Shown piece after piece: positions 37,409 through 50,156 of a stretch of DNA of 64,000 bases. Position 1 is the first letter of the stretch; each line of letters opens with the position of its first letter. The position numbers and the translations under genes were made by a program. The stretch is from Circinella minor (taxonomy: Eukaryota; Mucoromycota; Mucoromycetes; Mucorales; Lichtheimiaceae), in the NCBI GenBank assembly GCA_016758965.1, contig JAEPRB010000222.1:1-64000 (forward strand), given 5' to 3'. The notes beneath the pieces are model-generated. The model did no database searches. It was not told the origin of the DNA and saw only the letters and a list, made by a program, of their open reading frames with translations.

Positions 37409-39632
37409 TTATATAAAAAAAAAAAAGAATAACAGGTGAAATGGGTAAAGTATTCTTCTATTACTACTTTTGGGAGTATGGAATTAAAAAAAAAAGAGAG
37501 AGAAAGTTTTGGAATCCCGGTTGCTATGTTCATATATCTTTAACATATACACCACTCAGCATATTTTCATCAATATACCTGGGGAATACCTTTTTATTAT
37601 CATGATGATATATATGTGCCTGAGTAATTCAAAAATTATATCCGACGGCTTTTTTTTTTTAGTAAATAAAACTCATTATAAATATCTGAAATGTGAATCC
37701 ATTGGATAAATAAACAACGTCTGTTGATAACAAGAGAAAATCAGAAAAGATACTGTGTTGTCAAGTAAACTTACAACTGGCCCAAAAACAAAAGGAGATG
37801 TTTTCAATTATGATATAAAGCAGTAGCATTCTTTTTTATTTCCAATTTATTACTTAGCGTCGAATTTAGGTATCTATGACAACCAATGATCGATTGCTGA
37901 AATCCTCTTCTTCGTCAACCTTGATTTAGATTATATTATAAGAATCTTTAAAGACAGCAAACGTCAGACTTTGGAAATCTACTTATCATTCATTGTCACT
38001 TGTTCTCGTGAACCCACCCATTGTTCATATATGAGCATTGACCTTGGAAATTTTTACTACAAAAAAAAAAAAAAAAAAAAGCCAAAGATTTATACACTTC
38101 AATTATTTATAGGTATATATTATTTAAATATCAATTAACACTGTTGTAAACAATAATTCACAAGTCAAATGTTTAAAGACTTGATATTTTGGAGTTATCA
38201 AATCAACACAACAGCTCCCCCTCCCAGCTCACAAGATACAAACTGTGTGTATTACTACTACTCAATCGAGATGATCCTAAAAATCTATACAGCGGCTTGC
38301 TTTTTGGCATAAAAGCTTTCATACTCTTCCAGTTTAAGGAAAAAGGAAAGAAACAAATATTCTAAAAGATTGTCTTTTGTTGAGACAGAAAAAATTTCCA
38401 TGAGTTAATCAGATCACATGATTTGACCTTTTTTTTTTTTTAATGCTTTGCCCAGTTTGTTGTATTCTTTCTTAAAAAAGTAGTTTTTTCAATAAAAATA
38501 AAAATGAATCCATTTTTTTTAAAGCGTAAAATAACAATCCATTCTCATTGACGCTTAAATTATTTCTGCTTGGTGCAATACGTAGGTTAAAAAAAAAAAG
38601 ACTTCATAGATCAAATATATACATTTAAGAAAAAATAAAACAGAAATGTTTTTTTTTCTCATACGTAGTAATTTAAATTATCTATACGTACATTTGTTTG
38701 CTTATCAATTTTAGCCGTAATAACTATCTACATATAATAGTCAGTAGCAAAAAGTAAATTTCTTATCTGTGATACTTTTTTTTTCACATAAAAATTATGG
38801 GTATTTGCATAGTTTTATATACAATTAGCCACCACTCCTATTATTATTATTATTATTATTATATATTTGTAACCTTTGTTAAAGCTTTGTGTTATTTGTG
38901 GCAATATATTTAAAGTTGGATTTTCATGATTATAATGCAATTCAAATAAAAATAAAATAAAATAGAGTCATGTCAGATGATTATCATAAATAGAAATGTT
39001 AATAAACTAGTCTTTTTTCAAGGTACAATAATGAGATCATGAATAATAAAGTTGATTTTCATGCAAAAAAGACTAAATGATATTATGCAGAAAAAAAAAA
39101 GGTGTTCCACATGTAAGATTACAGATAATTATTAATGACAAAATGACAAATGTATTAAGTTACGTAGGAATTTTATAGTTTGTATTAATATTTTTTTTTT
39201 GTGTGTGTACGTATATAATCAAATAATATCATAAAAGATAAGCGAAAAGATCAGTTGACCTTAAAAATCAAACTTCGTCATGTAAATAAAATATATAGTG
39301 TAATGCGGTGGTCCCATGCACACACCTTGTTCATAAGGTACCTGAATTAAAATGAAAACCCACACGGCCCCACCCCCCCCTTCTATTATTTTTTTTTATA
39401 TGCGCAGTGGAATTATTTCTTTCTTTTTTACTCCTTTTTCTTACTCTTGTCTTTTATATATACAACTTTTTTTATTTTATTTTTTTGCCACCCTATTATC
39501 TTTTCATTCATTTTTTTTTTTTGATAACAATATATCATTTACTATTTTTTTTTTTTTTTGTTCTGTTCTTTCTACAATCTCCATTTCGACCAGAAAAAAT
39601 AAATAAAGAACGGACTATTAAAACGTTTACAA
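37409..39632. promoter_or_regulatory. Divergent upstream region NPR2 / ATG13
   Basis: 2.2 kb of AT-rich DNA between two starts pointing apart. It contains A/T homopolymers and a C-rich run near 39370. No coding frame is supported. Individual regulatory sites cannot be named from sequence alone. Confidence 0.45.
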
Positions 39633-42600
39633 ATGCTTCAATCTCATTCACCATCACCTTCACGTTTTCCTTTTAATACGAATTCTAATGATTCTAAAAC
39701 AGAAAGTATTGTCAAGGTAATAATAAAATAAAATAAAATAAAAAAATTCGACAACTATTTATTTTTTGTAACACTTGAAAAAACAACCAAGAATAGTTTG
39801 ACTGACTTATATATACCCGCAAATATTAGAACTTTTATATCAAAACCGCACAGACCATAATTCAATCACGTCAACAACAACAACAACAAAATGAATCTAT
39901 TGATAACGATGATGGAAAAAAACGAATGAATCGATGGGTAAAAACAAAACAATACTTTTTTTAATTTCTATGACTTCCTCTTTACTTTTTTTTTTTTTGT
40001 CGTTATATTAAATTGATTGAAATATAACGTTTTTTTTTATTTTCTATGGTTTTTTCAAATCCGACGGGGTTAAAACAAATTTTGCATAATCTATTTTATG
40101 CGTAAAAAAAAAATCTAAAACAACAGTTTAATATGAATACTCGAGAATATCCTGACTCCTTACGGTCAGAGTTAAAATATTGGATTACTAGAGCATTCGT
40201 ATCTCCTATTACTCAACCGCCACCTTTAATTATTGAAATTTATTTGGATATTTCAAACATTCCTCTTGGAAAACAACTTGCATTAAAAAATGGTTGGAAA
40301 ATCATTGATTTAGATCTTATTTCTTCTTCCTCTTCTTCAAATAGTATTCCAAAGAAACGTATTATTCTTGAAAATTGGATATTGACTTTAAAGTAAAGTA
40401 TATATATATATATATATTTACTATGATACTGATTATTTATTAGATGTTTTTTTTTTTGGTTGCTTATCAACTAACTTTTTTATTGTTGGGGGGGAATATA
40501 AAAAAAGTCATCCACTTCCCACACAAACTTTGGATCTTGGTAATGTATACAAAAGGTCTATACTTTTTTTTAGAACTTTGTACGCCTTTACTCGGTTATT
40601 ACCTTTATATCACAATACATTTAAAGAACAAACAATGTCAAATGTTACTGCGGCAGATGATCAACAATTTATTATCAATAACATTGGATATCGACTTACA
40701 TCATCTATCAATAATAAAAAAGAAGACGAAATCAGTTTAGGTATATATTATTTCTATAATTGACTTTTATTTATTTATTTATGAACACTCACACCCCCAT
40801 GTTACAAATAATTTAGATGAAGGACCAGATTCAAATACAACAATAACTCAAGATTTAGATAGCATAGTAACACCTTTAGGGTAAGATTTGTTTTATTATT
40901 TTTATAATTTATTTATTAATTTACCCAATAAACCTTTGTCGTGACCCAATCCCCTTTCCTCCTTCTTTATGGGAAAAAAAAAACATAAAAAAAAAAAATA
41001 GACAAATGATACATTGGAAAGAATCTCACGTATAAACATACACAGTACTTTGGGACTTCAAGTACACTATCGTGCCAACTGTGATTTTATTATTCATGAT
41101 CCACTTGATATTAATACCATTGGATCCCAACAGAAACAAGCTGATTCAAGTGCACAATTAATGGACTTGGATTATAACTATTTCACTCCAACAATTGCAA
41201 AGTATACGAATAATAATAAGACCATCGATTCAAGTGATGATGATAAAAAAGAAAATGAAATTGAAGATACATTTAAAACAATTACAAAAGCAGTAAATAA
41301 AAATCAAACAATAACACCGTGGCCACCTATTCCACGTAAATCCGAATCAGCACGTGTAACAACCACAACAGAAACTACATCTTTATCACATTATCATCAT
41401 CAACGACGACAAACATATAATAATGAACATCGTCCAGCTTCATCATCATCCAGACCTACAACACATAATAATATACATCGACCACGTTCTTTTTCTCTTC
41501 GACCTTTATCCATAAATGACGAAGATAATTTATTTATTAAATCAGTAGAACCATCATCCATATCACCTTCTTCATCTTCTCGATTACATCATATATCACC
41601 ATTTAAATCACCTACACTCTCTTCTTCTTCACAACATTCTTCTACATTTTGTAAGTTACAAAAATTAATAATAATGATAATGATCCTATAATTACATTAT
41701 AACAGATGATGAAAAAAAACGATACAAGGAATGAAATTAATAACTAAATATCTCTTTTTTTCTTTCTATATGTTCCATATAATAGCTCTACGTTCCATGA
41801 GAGGTACTGGAGAGGATGATAAAAAAAGTACAAAATCAAATATTACACGACGATTTTCTTCAAGTTTTGATTACAGACATACCGATCGTTATTATCATAG
41901 TGCTCCTTCTGAAGGAAATAATGAGATACAAATTCCGTCCTCATCTTCAAGAACAAGAAGTCGAAGATCGTTTTCTGTTGCAAGAAGATCGTCTATTGCT
42001 TCAGATCAGGTACCCCCCTCAAAAAAAAGACAGTGAATAAATATATATATATATACTCTTTATTAATAATACAATTATTATATAATTAATTAGGATAAAG
42101 AACTAGAAGAATTTGTACGATCTCTTAACTTACCACAAACGCCTGGTTTTCAAAGTAGAATATTAAATGAAGAAGAAACAGAAAATAATACTTTTAATGA
42201 TACATATGGACCATCACTAGATATTTCTGCTTCTTATTATCGATCCAAAGTATGTATTATTAATTTTTTTTTTATTTATGATACCAGTCTCCCATCCCCT
42301 CGCAACCATTAATTTCTCACATATCAATTTTTTTTTTTGTTTTTTACTGAGAAAAGAAGGCGTTAGCTCATTTTCAAAATTTACGAGGTGTACATGATTC
42401 ATTATCACAATCATTAGTTTCTTCAAGTACCATTTTATCTTCACCATTACTTGAACAGCAATCAAGTACAATAGAATCAATGAAAGAAAATCAATCATCA
42501 CGAATGACACCCCATGGTGATCTTGATACAAGTAGTAATAGTAGTTTATTATCTTTATCATTATCTCGAGGATCACCTTTAAGTCGACTATCATATCAAC

Positions 42601-43163
42601 CACGTGCACCATCACCACTTCATACTGAACCTCCAGTTTCACCCATACATGGGGCAATACCTGTTCGAATACCTTCCACTCGAACAACAGCAACAACAAA
42701 AACAGTACAGCGACATGATAATAATAATAATAACAATAATCCTACTTTATCTACGGATGATGGTGATAGTTATAATAGTACTTGTTCTTTAAACGAATAC
42801 AATAATAATGATCCTTATCCATCATTTATGCAATCTTCTTTCCAACGCACAGGTAATACACATAATGAATTATCACACAAGCGTCGCTCTTCCATTATTG
42901 GTAATAATAATACGAACGAACAACAACAGCAGCAGCAACAACAACAACAACGAAATGCCTTTCTTAAATATAATGAAATCCGTCGGACAACTCAATTATC
43001 GATTAATACAGAATCACCAAGTAGTAGTAGCGGAGGTCTTGATAAAGATGATGATGATGATGATGATGAAAATGGACAAGCTATATCTCCTATTGTACAT
43101 GATGAAGATGATGATTCACTTGTGTTCAAAATGAGCGAACTTGGTTTATATGAACACAAATAA
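39633..43163 (+). CDS. ATG13: Autophagy protein Atg13
   Basis: Nine exons (39633-39716, 39830-39937, 40127-40392, 40508-40740, 40817-40880, 41046-41650, 41786-42009, 42094-42249, 42360-43163; the last acceptor could also be 42357) give about 847 residues. Atg13 is the regulatory subunit of the Atg1 kinase complex and a direct TORC1 substrate that starts autophagosome formation. The N-terminal HORMA domain (to about residue 270) shows NFYIKTAQTIIQSR, RIILENWILTL, NVYKRSILFFRTLYAFTRLL, TPLGTLGLQVHYRANCDF. The central part is long, disordered, Ser/Thr/Arg-rich, with a conserved SLRSMRGTGEDD. The end keeps the family motif DDSLVFKMSELGL. An ATG at 41014 would start inside an intron; the acceptor at 41045 restores TPLGTLGL. 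Tandem Asn, Gln and Asp runs reflect trinucleotide repeats. Confidence 0.92.
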
Positions 43164-43411
43164 ATAACATTAAAATAATTTTTATTAGAAAAGACCACCC
43201 CAACACTTGTTAAATAATCTCTCCCTTTTTTCATCTATCTTCAACTCATATCAACCCCCGTTGTTGCTCCATTATCTTTTTTTTGTTTTTTGTTTTTTGT
43301 TTTTTTTTTGCCTTTAAAGTAATATACGTATTATTATTATTATTATTAACTGTACAAGTGGTTATATATTACTATTATTATTATTAAAAATAAAATAAGA
43401 CTTTTTTGCTA

Positions 43412-46256
43412 TTATTGAATTTTTCTTCTTGCTAAAGCGCGTTGTCTTATTTCTTCTATTTCTTCAGCACGTCGTTTTCGTTTATCTTGTTCCACTTCCT
43501 TTTGTATCTTTTCATCCTCTTCTTGTTGTTTTTCCTTTTCTGCATCATGATCCATTTCCAATACATTGGGTGCATCTTCTCCATTTAATCGTGTTTTGGG
43601 TAATTTTCGTATCCGTTCTCTTCCTTCTCCTGATTTAATCCAATCCCATAAAATTTTACTAACACCTTTCATCACAGCCTTGTTTGTATAAGTAACATGC
43701 ATATACATGACCCAATCCAGTTCAGAATAGCGAATTCGATTTCGATCCAACATATCTGAAAAAGAACAAAGTGGATGAAGATGTAACGCTACTAAAGAGG
43801 TGGGTGAACCTGTAAAATCATTTACTTCTGCTGTCATTCCTTCTGTTAAGTGTTGATCGGGTGAATAATGTGAAAAGACAGCTCGATTGGCACCTTTGTT
43901 GGCAATATTTGTAAAATAGCCTGACAAAAAGGATTTGAGAATAGGTACTGGATCTATTTGACGTCCTTTTTCATCAACACCTATCATTATCTTTTTGTTT
44001 GTAGATTTTTTGCTGCTTTTGGTTGATAATCGGGGTGCACGTTTAATAGGTAATCGCGTTTTATTTTCCATCACATCCATTAATTGGCGTCGTACATTAG
44101 CTGCTGTTTCCAATACTTTGCTATTAATCCAATTCTCTTTACACCAAGTCCTACTTTTATTATGTCGTTTCCATTCATGCCATACATTTAAATAGGTCAT
44201 ATGATCACCTGCGTGATGAGCAAATCGTAATTTACATTCCTCTGCTTCTATGACAGCTTCTGGACCACCACGACTTCTTGGTGAAGGTGCTCGAAACAAA
44301 TCATTCTCGCCGGCAAGAATGCTTGCAATTGTCAATACTTCGTAACTGCATTCATATTCTTCTGCAGAACTGACTAAGACTCGAGCCAAAGAAGGTGATA
44401 ATGGGAAATGACTCATTTTATCACCAAGAGGTGTTAATTTGCCAACATCATCAATGGCTCCCAAAAGATACAGTTGTTTAAGTGCATTACGTACTAATTT
44501 TTCATCCGGTGGATCAATGAATTCAAAATTGATCACGTCAACAATACCCATTTTTTTCAGTGAAAGGATTGTACCGAGTAAACTACTTCGTTGAATTTCA
44601 GGGATGGTATCAGGTAACATGTGATCAAAACTATCAGATGTATAAAGTCTATATGCTTTACCAGGAGCCGTTCTATTAAAATGATATAACAATAATAAAG
44701 GGCGAATTAGATATTCATTATTCTCTCTCTCTTTTTTTTTTTGTTCTATACATATGATATTATATTGATTATTACCTGCCAGCACGTCCAGCACGCTGTG
44801 TCGCAGCAGCTTGACTAATTTCTGTAACTAAAAGTGCATCCATACCAGTATTTGCATCATATGTTTTTTCCTTGACAAAGCCAGAATCAATCACATACCG
44901 AATTCCTGGAATCGTAACTGAAGTCTAATAATTTCACCATCCCCCCCCCAAATTTTTTTTTTATGCATTTAATAAAAAAGTAATTGTATCCACAAATCAA
45001 TTTTATTTTTTACTTTACCTGTGCTACATTGGTTGCAAATACAATTTTACGAACACCTTTTCTTGAACCTTCAAAAACTGCCTTTTGATCATATGTTTCC
45101 AAACTTGCATATAATGGATAAACCATCACTTTTTCTATTTGATCATAATATCGTACTACTTTTTTATAATCTTCATGACGATTTATTTTATTCACACGAT
45201 CTTGAAAAGCACGACAAGCACGTTCAATATCATTTTGTCCAGTTAAAAAGACCAATACATCCCCAGCTCGTTCTTGTGTATGTATATGCCATGCTGCTTC
45301 TACTGCATGATCTACCAAATTGGATTTTAATGCTGATAATCGTTGAGCGTCTTTATAGTAAGTAATATCAACAGGAAAAGTACGTCCAGGGATTTCAAAG
45401 ATAGGACATTCATCAAAAAAATCAGAAAACTTTTCAACATCTAATGTAGCCGACATGATAAGAATTTTAAGATCAGGTCGTAATCGTTGTGTCTTTTTTA
45501 ATAAGCCGAATAAAACATCGGTTTCCAATGTACGTTCATGTGCTTCATCAATAACAACAACAGAATATTGATTCAAATGAGGATCTTCAGTTGCTTCACG
45601 TAATAAGACACCATCTGTCATGTATTTTAATTTGGTATCTGAACTTGTTGTATCATCGAATCGAATTGTATATCCAACAGTTGAACCTAATCGAACACCT
45701 TGTTCTTCACTCACGCGTTTCGCCACTATTATATATTTATATTATGTACGCATTCGTTAATATCTCTTCAATTAGTCAATACGTAAGAACATTTCAAAAA
45801 TAAAAAATAAATACTCTACCAGTGATGGCAGCAATACGTCTAAAATAACAAAAGAAAATAAGTATATATTTTTTTTGTAATTTTAAGATTACATCCTCGA
45901 TCGATGAAATAATAATTTATTTATTTTATTTTACCTTGGTTGAGTAACACCAATTTTTTTCATTTCAGGAATTCCTTCTAATATATATTGAGGAATCTGT
46001 GTCGTTTTACCAGAACCTATATAAAATTCATATAAACATGTTGAAAAGTCAATTACTTTTATATCTATTCCTTTATGCAAACCCAAAACGAAATAAAAAG
46101 ATTAGTTTTTTTTTTTAAAAAAAAAAAAAAAACTTTACCAGTTTCACCAATGATAACGAGTACACTATATTCTTTAATAGCTTCAATAAGATCATTTCTA
46201 TATTCAAAAGTAGGTAGACTTTCTCTTTGTTCAATAATCTTTTCACTAATCTTCAT
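43412..46256 (-). CDS. DEAH-box RNA helicase, DHX40-like
   Basis: Six exons (46256-46139, 46016-45935, 45839-45820, 45725-45019, 44924-44776, 44672-43412) give 778 residues, close to human DHX40. It has no long N-terminal extension: the helicase core starts almost at once. Motifs: Walker A GETGSGKTT (37-45), [21 protein letters not shown] (133-136), [34 protein letters not shown] (352-359), followed by winged-helix/ratchet and OB-fold regions ([12 protein letters not shown], then HPLCSFSD) and a charged C-terminal coil. The GLLKK after [14 protein letters not shown] favours DHX40 or DHX35 over Prp22/Prp43. Likely acts on RNA or RNP remodelling in the nucleus; substrate unknown. Exon 3 is a 20-nt microexon. 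Its ATG is only about 125 bp from the stop of P450-2, so its promoter is very short or overlaps that gene. Confidence 0.9.
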
Positions 46257-46381
46257 TTTTTATAATAATTTGAAAAAAAAAAAAAAAAAAGAGAGAGAGA
46301 GAGAGAGTAAAAAAAAAAAAAAGGTATTTTATTTTCTCAGCATAAATTAAGTTTTTGACAGATAATGATTTTGTTATTTTT

Positions 46382-48731
46382 TTAAAACCTAGGAACAAAA
46401 CGTAATGGTTGTCTTGGAGGTGATGCAATAGCTCCAATACCACCAGAAAAATAACTATCAAGATTTATTTTTTCAATAGATGATGATATGGGTGGTAAGA
46501 TAGTACATTGACTGAAGATTCGTACAAAGACATTGAATAGTTGTAGTTCAGCCTATATTATAGAAGAAAACAGTTATATCATTTTGAGTTATATAATTCA
46601 TCATATTATTTGAACACTAAAATAAATAAAAAAACATACTACTTACCAATCCAATACCTGGACATAAACGTCTACACAAAAATAAAAAAAAAATGGTTTT
46701 TATTATTATTATAATACTATAGTGTGATATGTGTCTGTGTGTGTGTGTTTTTTTTAAGAAGATTATATATAATTATTTACCTTCCCCATCCAAAATTAAA
46801 ATGGTCACGTTCATTCAGCTTGTTTTTTGTTGCTAAAACTGACATTGGTTCCAACTTTTCCATGAATCGTTCTGGTTTAAATATATGAGGTTCTGGAAAA
46901 GTATCTGGATCAAAATGAATAGCAATCATATTGGCAACGATTGTAGTACCTTTTGGAATAATGTTACCACGCCATTCAACTTTTTTTTTTTTACGATTTG
47001 TAAAAAGTGAATATATTAGTTACTTGAAATAATAACATTCTCTCATTCTCATCAGTTTATATGTTTATATATACCGTCTTGTTCTACTAAATGAGGTGCA
47101 CCACAAGGTGTTGTAGGACGATATCGAAGACATTCTTTTTGTACAGCAATAAGATACGGTAATTGATTTCTTTCAGAAAATACAGGTAATCGATGATGTT
47201 TAGTTATAAAAGTATCTAATTCTTGTTGAATTTTTCGTTGTACATCCGGTTTTGTACAAAGAATAAGAAATGACCATCCTAATGTTACTTTAACAGTATC
47301 CGATCCTGCAATAACCATATCATCTAATAATATAGAGCAAAAAAAAAAAATTACAAATGAATAATAAATTTAAATTTATAAATTGTACTATCAAAATGGA
47401 ATTTTTTTTTCTTAACTGAGTGTCGCAATCACATAGTCTGGTTCCAATTTTTCACGCATCATTAACACTTGAGCCAAACATGTTTTGTTCTCACTATCCA
47501 ATAATGCATCTTGAATCAATTGCATATAAAATGGATTTCGTTTTTTTATTAAAAGATCAGCAAATGCTTGTTCAGTTCCAGTCCATCGATTCCATGAAGA
47601 AAGAATAGGAATAAATGCACCCATATGATATTTAACAATATCTGAATGAGCAATACAACTATTTAATAATTCAGTAAGTGTAATAAATAATGGATCATGA
47701 ATTGATGTTGTTCGCTTATTGAAACATGTTATTAAAATGAAATTGAGGGAGGAACGTGCAAGATGCTCAGTTGGGTCAATACCATCGTCTCTTTGATCAT
47801 TGATTAATATATCAAGTAATTCATCTGCTTCACGCGCTAATATACCACCTAATTCATCATTTTCAAGTTTTTTGGGACTTAATACAGAAAGTGCTAAATA
47901 TTAAAAAATTGTATTAACTACGTATGTAAAAACAAGGTTATAAAATTATGACATATAAATATATATTATTTTTTACCAGCATGACGAGCTTGTCTCCATT
48001 TTGATGTAGGTTGTGAAAAAACAATGCCTCTAATGATTACATATATATTGATATTATTAATAAATAGAACTCTGTTTTAATATGTTTTATGTTTTTCTTA
48101 TTTATATAAATTTACTTTTCTTCACAACTATAAAATTCAGATAGTAATCGATAATAAGGTTTACCAGAAGTACTGGTACGTTCCTTATGTAAAATTTCAT
48201 AAGCAATATCTGCTCTACCTATCATAATCCATGGTTTTACTCCTAATTGAAGTTTAAAAATGGGACCTTTTTTTTTTTTTGATCATGATAGCATTAACAT
48301 ATTTTTATTTGAAAAATATCTTTTTTTTTTTTTTTTTTTTTTACGTTTCTGTAATAGTTTACCCAATTGTTGATGCCATTTTAAAAGTTGGTTTCGTGGA
48401 TTTTTGCCAATAGCCAATAAATGACCTATGATATTGGCGTCATTTAGTTTTTTTTTTTTTTTTTTTTTTTTGGTTTGTAAATTACGTATCAATCCAATCA
48501 AAGAACTAGATTTCTATATTCAGTTAGATTAAACAACAAACCTAAGTAAGGTATGTTCCCATTGGGTTGAGGAATTTCATAGTAAATTTTTCGAGAATTA
48601 TCACTATGGTTTTGGTGTTCATATTGTAGTTTCTTCCATTTTCGTTGATAATATGTTATTGTTGTAGTAGTGATAAAAATAACAAAGATTAATCCCATCC
48701 AATCTTTTTTATTTTTTTCTTGAAGATTCAT
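46382..48731 (-). CDS. Cytochrome P450 (P450-2), nine exons
   Basis: Exons 48731-48542, 48425-48345, 48266-48116, 48029-47977, 47893-47417, 47323-47075, 46979-46781, 46672-46648, 46552-46382 give 531 residues. A hydrophobic anchor WMGLIFVIFITTTTITYY follows a short polar start, as in ER P450s. Motifs: I-helix AGSDT (323-327), ExxR as ECLR (381-384), FKPERF, and haem site FGWGRRLCPGIGLAELQLF with Cys470. Here the oxygen-activation motif is canonical, unlike P450-1. The haem cysteine lies in a 25-nt microexon whose left intron interrupts the same Arg codon (phase 2) as in P450-1. Two introns contain long T runs next to the acceptor, so exons 2 and 3 have some uncertainty at their edges. Substrate unknown. 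Confidence 0.9.
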
Positions 48732-49234
48732 ATTTTATTTTTATTTTATTTTTTTATAAATAAGGATCATACATTTAATGAAAAGAAAAAGGAAAGGAAA
48801 CGAAAATCGAATAAGATAAATTATAAGGAGGTTAAAAAAAAAGGAGAGACTAGACAAATAAACCAAATTATTCTATACGTAATCCCTTAAAAACCCTGCA
48901 TCTGATACTGTATTGTGATAGTGAGTTATCATAAAAAGAATTATTATAGTGTCATACGTAGACCTCAGCAAGAAATCAATTTATCTGACCATGCTTAAAA
49001 TAAAATATCACATCTATTGTTATTCATCTTCTAATTGTATTTCATCCTTTGATTCTTGAACTATATCCAGAGAATATTTCTAAAAATTTATTCTCGTAGC
49101 CTCAAAAACTATACAGCAAATGTTATTAAATAACAAAATAATATACCATTCAATAAATCATGCTAAAATATAACCAAAAAATAAATAAATGAAGATAGAA
49201 GCTTATTATTTTTTTTTATTATACTTTTTTATAC

Positions 49235-49269
<35 letters not shown>

Positions 49270-50156
49270 AAGTACTGTATTTTTTTAGGGATCCATCATG
49301 TTATATAGTCACCATGTTATATAGTCTTTATATACATTTAATGATAAAGGATCTTTCGAGAATTCAATCCATGAATCGAATTCTTTGGACCTTCGATCTG
49401 ATTGAGAAAACTTCACCTACTGCTTTCAAAGGATCCATCCTTGAATTTAATCCTTTGATCCTTTAAAACTCCTAAGATTTTTTTTTCAATCGCTGTTTCA
49501 AATCTTCTGACAGGTGATCCTTTGAATTCAAGGATGAAATAGTGCACAGTGTATATAGTGCCTGAAACTGGGGTCACAAAAAGAATAATGGCGGAAGAAG
49601 CAATACATCGAGAGAATATGGGTGGTTATTTGAAATTGAAAAAATGTAGTCATGTATATGTAACAAAGTGAGTGATGTCGGTGTAGGGTATATCGATATT
49701 TGATTGTCATGAGAAAAGAGTAAAACAATTTGTAGCATGGTAAAATGATATTGGTAAAATGATATTGGTGGAATAAAGTGATGCGGATAAAAAAAAATGA
49801 TAAAGATCATAACGTGATAATGATATTGGTGGCAATGAATTGATGGAAATAAAAAAAAATGGTGAAGGTCATGAAGAGATAATAAAGGTTGAAAAGTTGT
49901 TATATGGTGGTAAGATTGATAACTCATAAAGACTTTTTTTGTCGTTTATCGTCGTTTTTTTAAGAGACGTGGCAGTGCGATTTCATCGTTGTCGTTGTCC
50001 TGGTTACTTATAAAGTTAGGATCCTTGTTATCATCATTGTTAGTTAAATATCCTTGTATATCCAAATTGGTTTGTTTTATGATATGCTACACAGTCAATG
50101 ATCAACGATTGATTAATCAAACCATTCACTAGTACTCCATTTATGTAAACGGGTGC
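48732..50156. other. Intergenic region with short palindromes
   Basis: Upstream of P450-2. It contains a T run of about 25 (49242-49266), the twice-repeated CATGTTATATAGTC (49298-49325), palindromic GGATCC/GAATTC-type motifs (49350-49530) and imperfect GATATTGGTG repeats (49740-49840). The 117-codon minus-strand frame over the latter is His/Tyr/Phe-rich low complexity and is not accepted. Confidence 0.5.

Noticed and set aside
41014..41691. ATG-initiated 225-codon frame taken as a gene of its own
   Set aside because: Its start lies in an intron and its end reads through a donor; the body is exon 6 of ATG13 using the acceptor at 41045.
42217..42699. 160-codon minus-strand frame
   Set aside because: Antisense shadow of the Ser-rich part of ATG13.
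49574..49927. 117-codon minus-strand frame rich in His, Tyr, Phe
   Set aside because: Product of imperfect GATATTGGTG-like repeats; composition is not that of a normal protein.
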